Assembly: GCF_000425625.1 (NCBI RefSeq)
Contig: NZ_KE384407.1
Span: 296,188 to 360,187 of the forward strand
Direction of reading: 5' to 3'
From: Stutzerimonas azotifigens DSM 17556
Lineage (GTDB): Bacteria > Pseudomonadota > Gammaproteobacteria > Pseudomonadales > Pseudomonadaceae
Length of the DNA: 64,000 nucleotides
Shown piece by piece: positions 61,889 through 64,000 of this stretch. The translations under genes were made by a program, and so were the position numbers. Each line of letters starts with the position of its first letter. Within the stretch, counting starts at the first letter, position 1. The notes under the pieces were generated by a model. It was not told the origin of the DNA. It searched no databases and saw only the letters and a list, made by a program, of their open reading frames with translations.

Positions 61889-61893
61889 CCCAG
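61878..61893 (+). promoter_or_regulatory. LexA box 1
   Basis: CTGTATATAATCCCAG fits the CTG-N10-CAG SOS box and overlaps the lexA -10 element, the expected layout for autorepression. Confidence 0.88.
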
Positions 61894-61899
61894 TCACCA

Positions 61900-61915
61900 C
61901 TGGATAAAAGAACAG
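61900..61915 (+). promoter_or_regulatory. LexA box 2
   Basis: CTGGATAAAAGAACAG is a second CTG-N10-CAG site, six bases after box 1 and seven bases before the lexA ATG. Its outer triplets are exact; the A/T-rich centre is less alternating than box 1. Tandem boxes would tighten autorepression. Confidence 0.7.
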
Positions 61916-61922
61916 ACCAGCC

Positions 61923-62534
61923 ATGACCAAGTTGACGCCTCGGCAGTCCGAGATCCTGTCCTTCATCAAGCGCTGCCTTGAAGAGAACGGCTACCCGCCC
62001 ACCCGGGCGGAAATCGCTCAGGAACTCGGCTTCAAGTCACCCAACGCCGCCGAAGACCATCTCAAGGCGCTCGCCAAGAAAGGCGCCATCGAGATGACCC
62101 CGGGCGCGTCCCGTGGCATCCGCATCCCCGACTTCGAGCCGGCCGGCACCGAGGAAGCGGGATTGCCGATCATCGGCCGGGTCGCCGCCGGCGCACCTAT
62201 CCTGGCGCAGCAGCACGTCGAGGAATCCTGCCAGATCAATCCGGCATTTTTCCATCCGAAGGCCGATTATCTGCTGCGCGTGCGCGGCATGAGCATGAAG
62301 GACATCGGCATCTTCGACGGTGACCTGCTCGCCGTCCACACCACCCGCGAGGCCCGCAACGGGCAGGTGGTGGTCGCCCGCGTCGGCGACGAGGTCACCG
62401 TCAAGCGCTTCAAGCGCGAGGGCAGCAAGGTCTGGCTACTGGCCGAAAACCCGGAATTCGCCCCGATCGAAGTCGACCTCGAGCACCAGGAACTGGTCAT
62501 CGAGGGACTGAGTGTCGGCGTCATTCGTCGCTGA
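61923..62534 (+). CDS. lexA: LexA, SOS repressor
   Basis: LexA represses the SOS genes and cleaves itself when RecA is active. The 203-residue protein has a winged helix at the N-terminus ([28 protein letters not shown] at 5-32), the Ala-Gly cleavage site in VAAGAP at about 86-91, the catalytic serine in RGMSMKD near 122 and lysine in EVTVKRF near 159. Two LexA boxes precede it. The sulA gene follows 10 bases after its stop, as an SOS operon. Confidence 0.97.
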   Translation: MTKLTPRQSEILSFIKRCLEENGYPPTRAEIAQELGFKSPNAAEDHLKALAKKGAIEMTPGASRGIRIPDFEPAGTEEAGLPIIGRVAAGAPILAQQHVEESCQINPAFFHPKADYLLRVRGMSMKDIGIFDGDLLAVHTTREARNGQVVVARVGDEVTVKRFKREGSKVWLLAENPEFAPIEVDLEHQELVIEGLSVGVIRR

Positions 62535-62544
62535 GGACTATCGC

Positions 62545-63009
62545 ATGCAGTACACCGAAAGCATCACCCGGCCGCAGCTGTCGCTGTTCGACGGCGCTTC
62601 GAAGTCGAGCCTGCCACTGTTCCGGGCGCGCCCGGCGGACGAGGACACCGACAGCTTCAGCGAACTGACGCTCAGCGGCAGCATCGCGCGCTGCCAGCTC
62701 CTGCTGGCGCCGGTGCTGCGCGAGCTGAGCGAGGCGGCAAACGGCCGCTGGCTAACCCTGGTGGCGCCGCCGGCGGCCCTGGCCAGCGGCTGGCTGCGCG
62801 GTGTCGAACTGAACCGGGAACAGATTCTGCTGCTGCAACCGCGCGGCGGTCAGAGCGCGGGAGAACTGGCGCGCATGGCGCTACGCTCGGGGCGCAGCCA
62901 TACGGTGGTGACCTGGCTCGGCGAACTGGACGTCGCGGAGCGCCTTCAATTCATCGCCGCCGCCCAACAGGGTGGCTCGCAGGGGCTGAACATCCGCATC
63001 GGAGCCTGA
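62545..63009 (+). CDS. sulA: SulA-type cell division inhibitor
   Basis: SulA binds FtsZ and stops division during the SOS response. The 154-residue protein starts MQYTESITRPQLSLFDG, like P. aeruginosa SulA, with the RecA-like core blocks RWLTLVAPPAALASGWLRG and RSHTVVTWLGEL. The ATG at 62545 has GAGGA upstream; the frame reaching 62512 would overlap lexA and is not SulA-like. It has no LexA box of its own, so it is probably cotranscribed with lexA. Confidence 0.9.
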   Translation: MQYTESITRPQLSLFDGASKSSLPLFRARPADEDTDSFSELTLSGSIARCQLLLAPVLRELSEAANGRWLTLVAPPAALASGWLRGVELNREQILLLQPRGGQSAGELARMALRSGRSHTVVTWLGELDVAERLQFIAAAQQGGSQGLNIRIGA

Positions 63010-63018
63010 CCCCGGCGC

Positions 63019-63036
63019 CGGCACAGGGACGTGCCG
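63019..63036. terminator. Hairpin between convergent genes
   Basis: CGGCAC (63019-63024) and GTGCCG (63031-63036) form a 6-bp stem with a six-base loop, in the 48-base gap between sulA and the convergent gene. No T run follows on either strand, so a termination role is only suggested by its place. Confidence 0.35.
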
Positions 63037-63057
63037 ATCACCCTCCCCCATGCCGCC

Positions 63058-63294
63058 TCAGTGCAGCACGCGCGGTTCCTCTTCCTCCCGCTCGAACTCC
63101 CCTTCCGACATCTTTCCCGCCATCTGCACACCGATATTGATCATCGCCTTGGCGACCTCGACGTGGTGACCGTGCAGGAACAGCTTGGCGTCCTCGGAAA
63201 AATCCAGCGTCAGCAGCACTTCTTCGTCCTCGGCGCGACGCAGCACGATACGGCCGTCGGCCAGTTCGACGATTTCAAGAAAAGACGTAGGCAT
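63058..63294 (-). CDS. Conserved small acidic protein of unknown function
   Basis: The 78-residue protein starts MPTSFLEIVELADGRIVLRRAEDEEVLL and ends in an acidic tail (EFEREEEEPRVLH). It has no signal peptide, membrane segment or metal motif. A similar gene lies beside sulA in other pseudomonads, as far as I recall. The role is unknown. It is convergent with sulA. Confidence 0.75.
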   Translation of the reverse strand: MPTSFLEIVELADGRIVLRRAEDEEVLLTLDFSEDAKLFLHGHHVEVAKAMINIGVQMAGKMSEGEFEREEEEPRVLH

Positions 63295-63382
63295 ATCAAC
63301 TCTCCAGACGATGGCGCGATTGTACCAGCCTACGCGTGAGGGCTGAGGCCGCAGCGGTGACGGCCTGTTTCCGATCCAGGTG

Positions 63383-63901
63383 CTACCACTCGGTCATCGA
63401 TTCTCGAAAGCGCAGCACCAGTTGCTTGAGCTGCTGGCGCCAGGCTTCGGCTTCGTCATGAGTGAGCGGGGGTTCGTCCTGCTCCAGGGTCACGGCTTCG
63501 ATCAACGGCAGCGACGGGTCGGTCTTGACCTTGGCTGGCGCACGCGGCGGCTGGAACAGCGCCGCGTGCGCCGCCAGCAGCCGGGCGAGCCAGGTCTCGG
63601 ACTGCCCGGCCAGTTCCAGCAGCTCGGCGAGTTCGGGGCTCGGCGAGGCCTCGAAGGCTTCCCGGGTCAGCAGCAGGTCGACCCGCGGCGCGCCAGCGTT
63701 CGGCGCCCGGTAGTAGCCGGCGATCTCGTGACAGAGCCCGAGCACGGCGCCATAGAGATGGAACAGGGTCGCCTCACGCTCGGCCTGGGCCAGCGCGGGA
63801 TTGACGAGCGCCGGGCTCGTGGCGGCCTTCTTCCAGCTCTCCAGCGACAGGCCGGCGAAGAAGATCTTCTGGTTGGTACGGGTATAAAGCTCATGGGCCA
63901 T
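63383..63901 (-). CDS. Conserved hypothetical protein (DUF6586-like)
   Basis: The 172-residue protein is rich in helices: MAHELYTRTNQKIFFAGLSLESWKKA at the start, then ALAQAEREATLFHLYGAVLGLCHEIAGYYRAP. It has no signal peptide and no recognised catalytic motif. It appears to belong to a pseudomonad-specific family found between topA and lexA; the function is unknown. It begins 68 bases downstream of what is probably the topA stop codon. Confidence 0.75.
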   Translation of the reverse strand: MAHELYTRTNQKIFFAGLSLESWKKAATSPALVNPALAQAEREATLFHLYGAVLGLCHEIAGYYRAPNAGAPRVDLLLTREAFEASPSPELAELLELAGQSETWLARLLAAHAALFQPPRAPAKVKTDPSLPLIEAVTLEQDEPPLTHDEAEAWRQQLKQLVLRFRESMTEW

Positions 63902-63969
63902 GACGGCGCTCCGGTGGCTTGGCCTTGCTGTTCAGACTGCACCCATCGGGCGCGCGATACCAGCGCCGA

Positions 63970-64000
63970 TCAGCGCTTGTCCTCGACCTTCCAGGCGCCG
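63970..64000 (-). CDS. 3' end of a minus-strand gene, probably topA
   Basis: Only nine codons and a stop are visible, reading GAWKVEDKR followed by TGA. The assignment to DNA topoisomerase I is from gene order (topA lies here in P. aeruginosa) and not from homology that such a short stretch could show. Confidence 0.35.
   Translation of the reverse strand, partial: GAWKVEDKR

Overview
The window is GC-rich gammaproteobacterial chromosome, almost certainly from the Pseudomonadaceae and probably the Stutzerimonas (Pseudomonas stutzeri) group or a close relative. The gene content and order closely match two blocks I know from Pseudomonas aeruginosa: ispD-ftsB-eno...rpsB, and murB...lexA-sulA-topA. 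The two blocks are fused here. An exbB-exbD-lpxK-comA neighbourhood like that of P. stutzeri supports the placement. No rRNA, tRNA, CRISPR array, prophage or complete insertion sequence was found. Coding density is very high and many neighbouring genes overlap by 1-8 bases.

Region 1 (1-25,700, all minus strand) is a housekeeping block, transcribed from rpsB at the right towards ispD at the left. It runs rpsB-tsf-pyrH-frr (translation and UMP kinase), uppS-cdsA-dxr (isoprenoid and phospholipid precursors), rseP-bamA-skp (envelope stress and outer-membrane assembly), lpxD-fabZ-lpxA-lpxB (lipid A), rnhB-dnaE (replication), accA-tilS-pyrG-kdsA-eno and ftsB-ispD. Terminators follow rpsB, tsf and eno.

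Region 2 (25,700-38,180) starts at the apparent fusion point. murB, a low-molecular-weight tyrosine phosphatase, kdsB, a Trm112-like protein, lpxK and exbD/exbB form a tightly overlapped minus-strand operon. comA (DNA-uptake channel), a plus-strand DUF2062 gene and the lolCDE lipoprotein exporter follow. Then comes a plus-strand trio: a PilZ-like gene, a small periplasmic protein and a glycerophosphodiester phosphodiesterase.

Region 3 (38,180-51,500) opens with a 625-base gene-free stretch of degenerate repeats. It continues with sthA, a 405-base gap holding a nested inverted-repeat (MITE-like) element, and a complete Na+-NQR operon (nqrABCDEF) with its maturation genes apbE and nqrM. A chemoreceptor and a long GapA-like dehydrogenase close the region.

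Region 4 (51,500-64,000) has mfd followed without spacing by a SWIM/SNF2 helicase, then mtiP, nagZ and an L,D-transpeptidase. psrA and lexA are divergent and share a control region with two LexA boxes and a PsrA-like site. sulA, two conserved small genes and the probable last codons of topA complete the window. The content is overwhelmingly conserved core genome. I found no convincing new multi-gene system; the best leads are the MITE-like element at the nqrM stop codon, the mfd-SNF2 coupling, the block fusion at rpsB/murB and several uncharacterised repeats.
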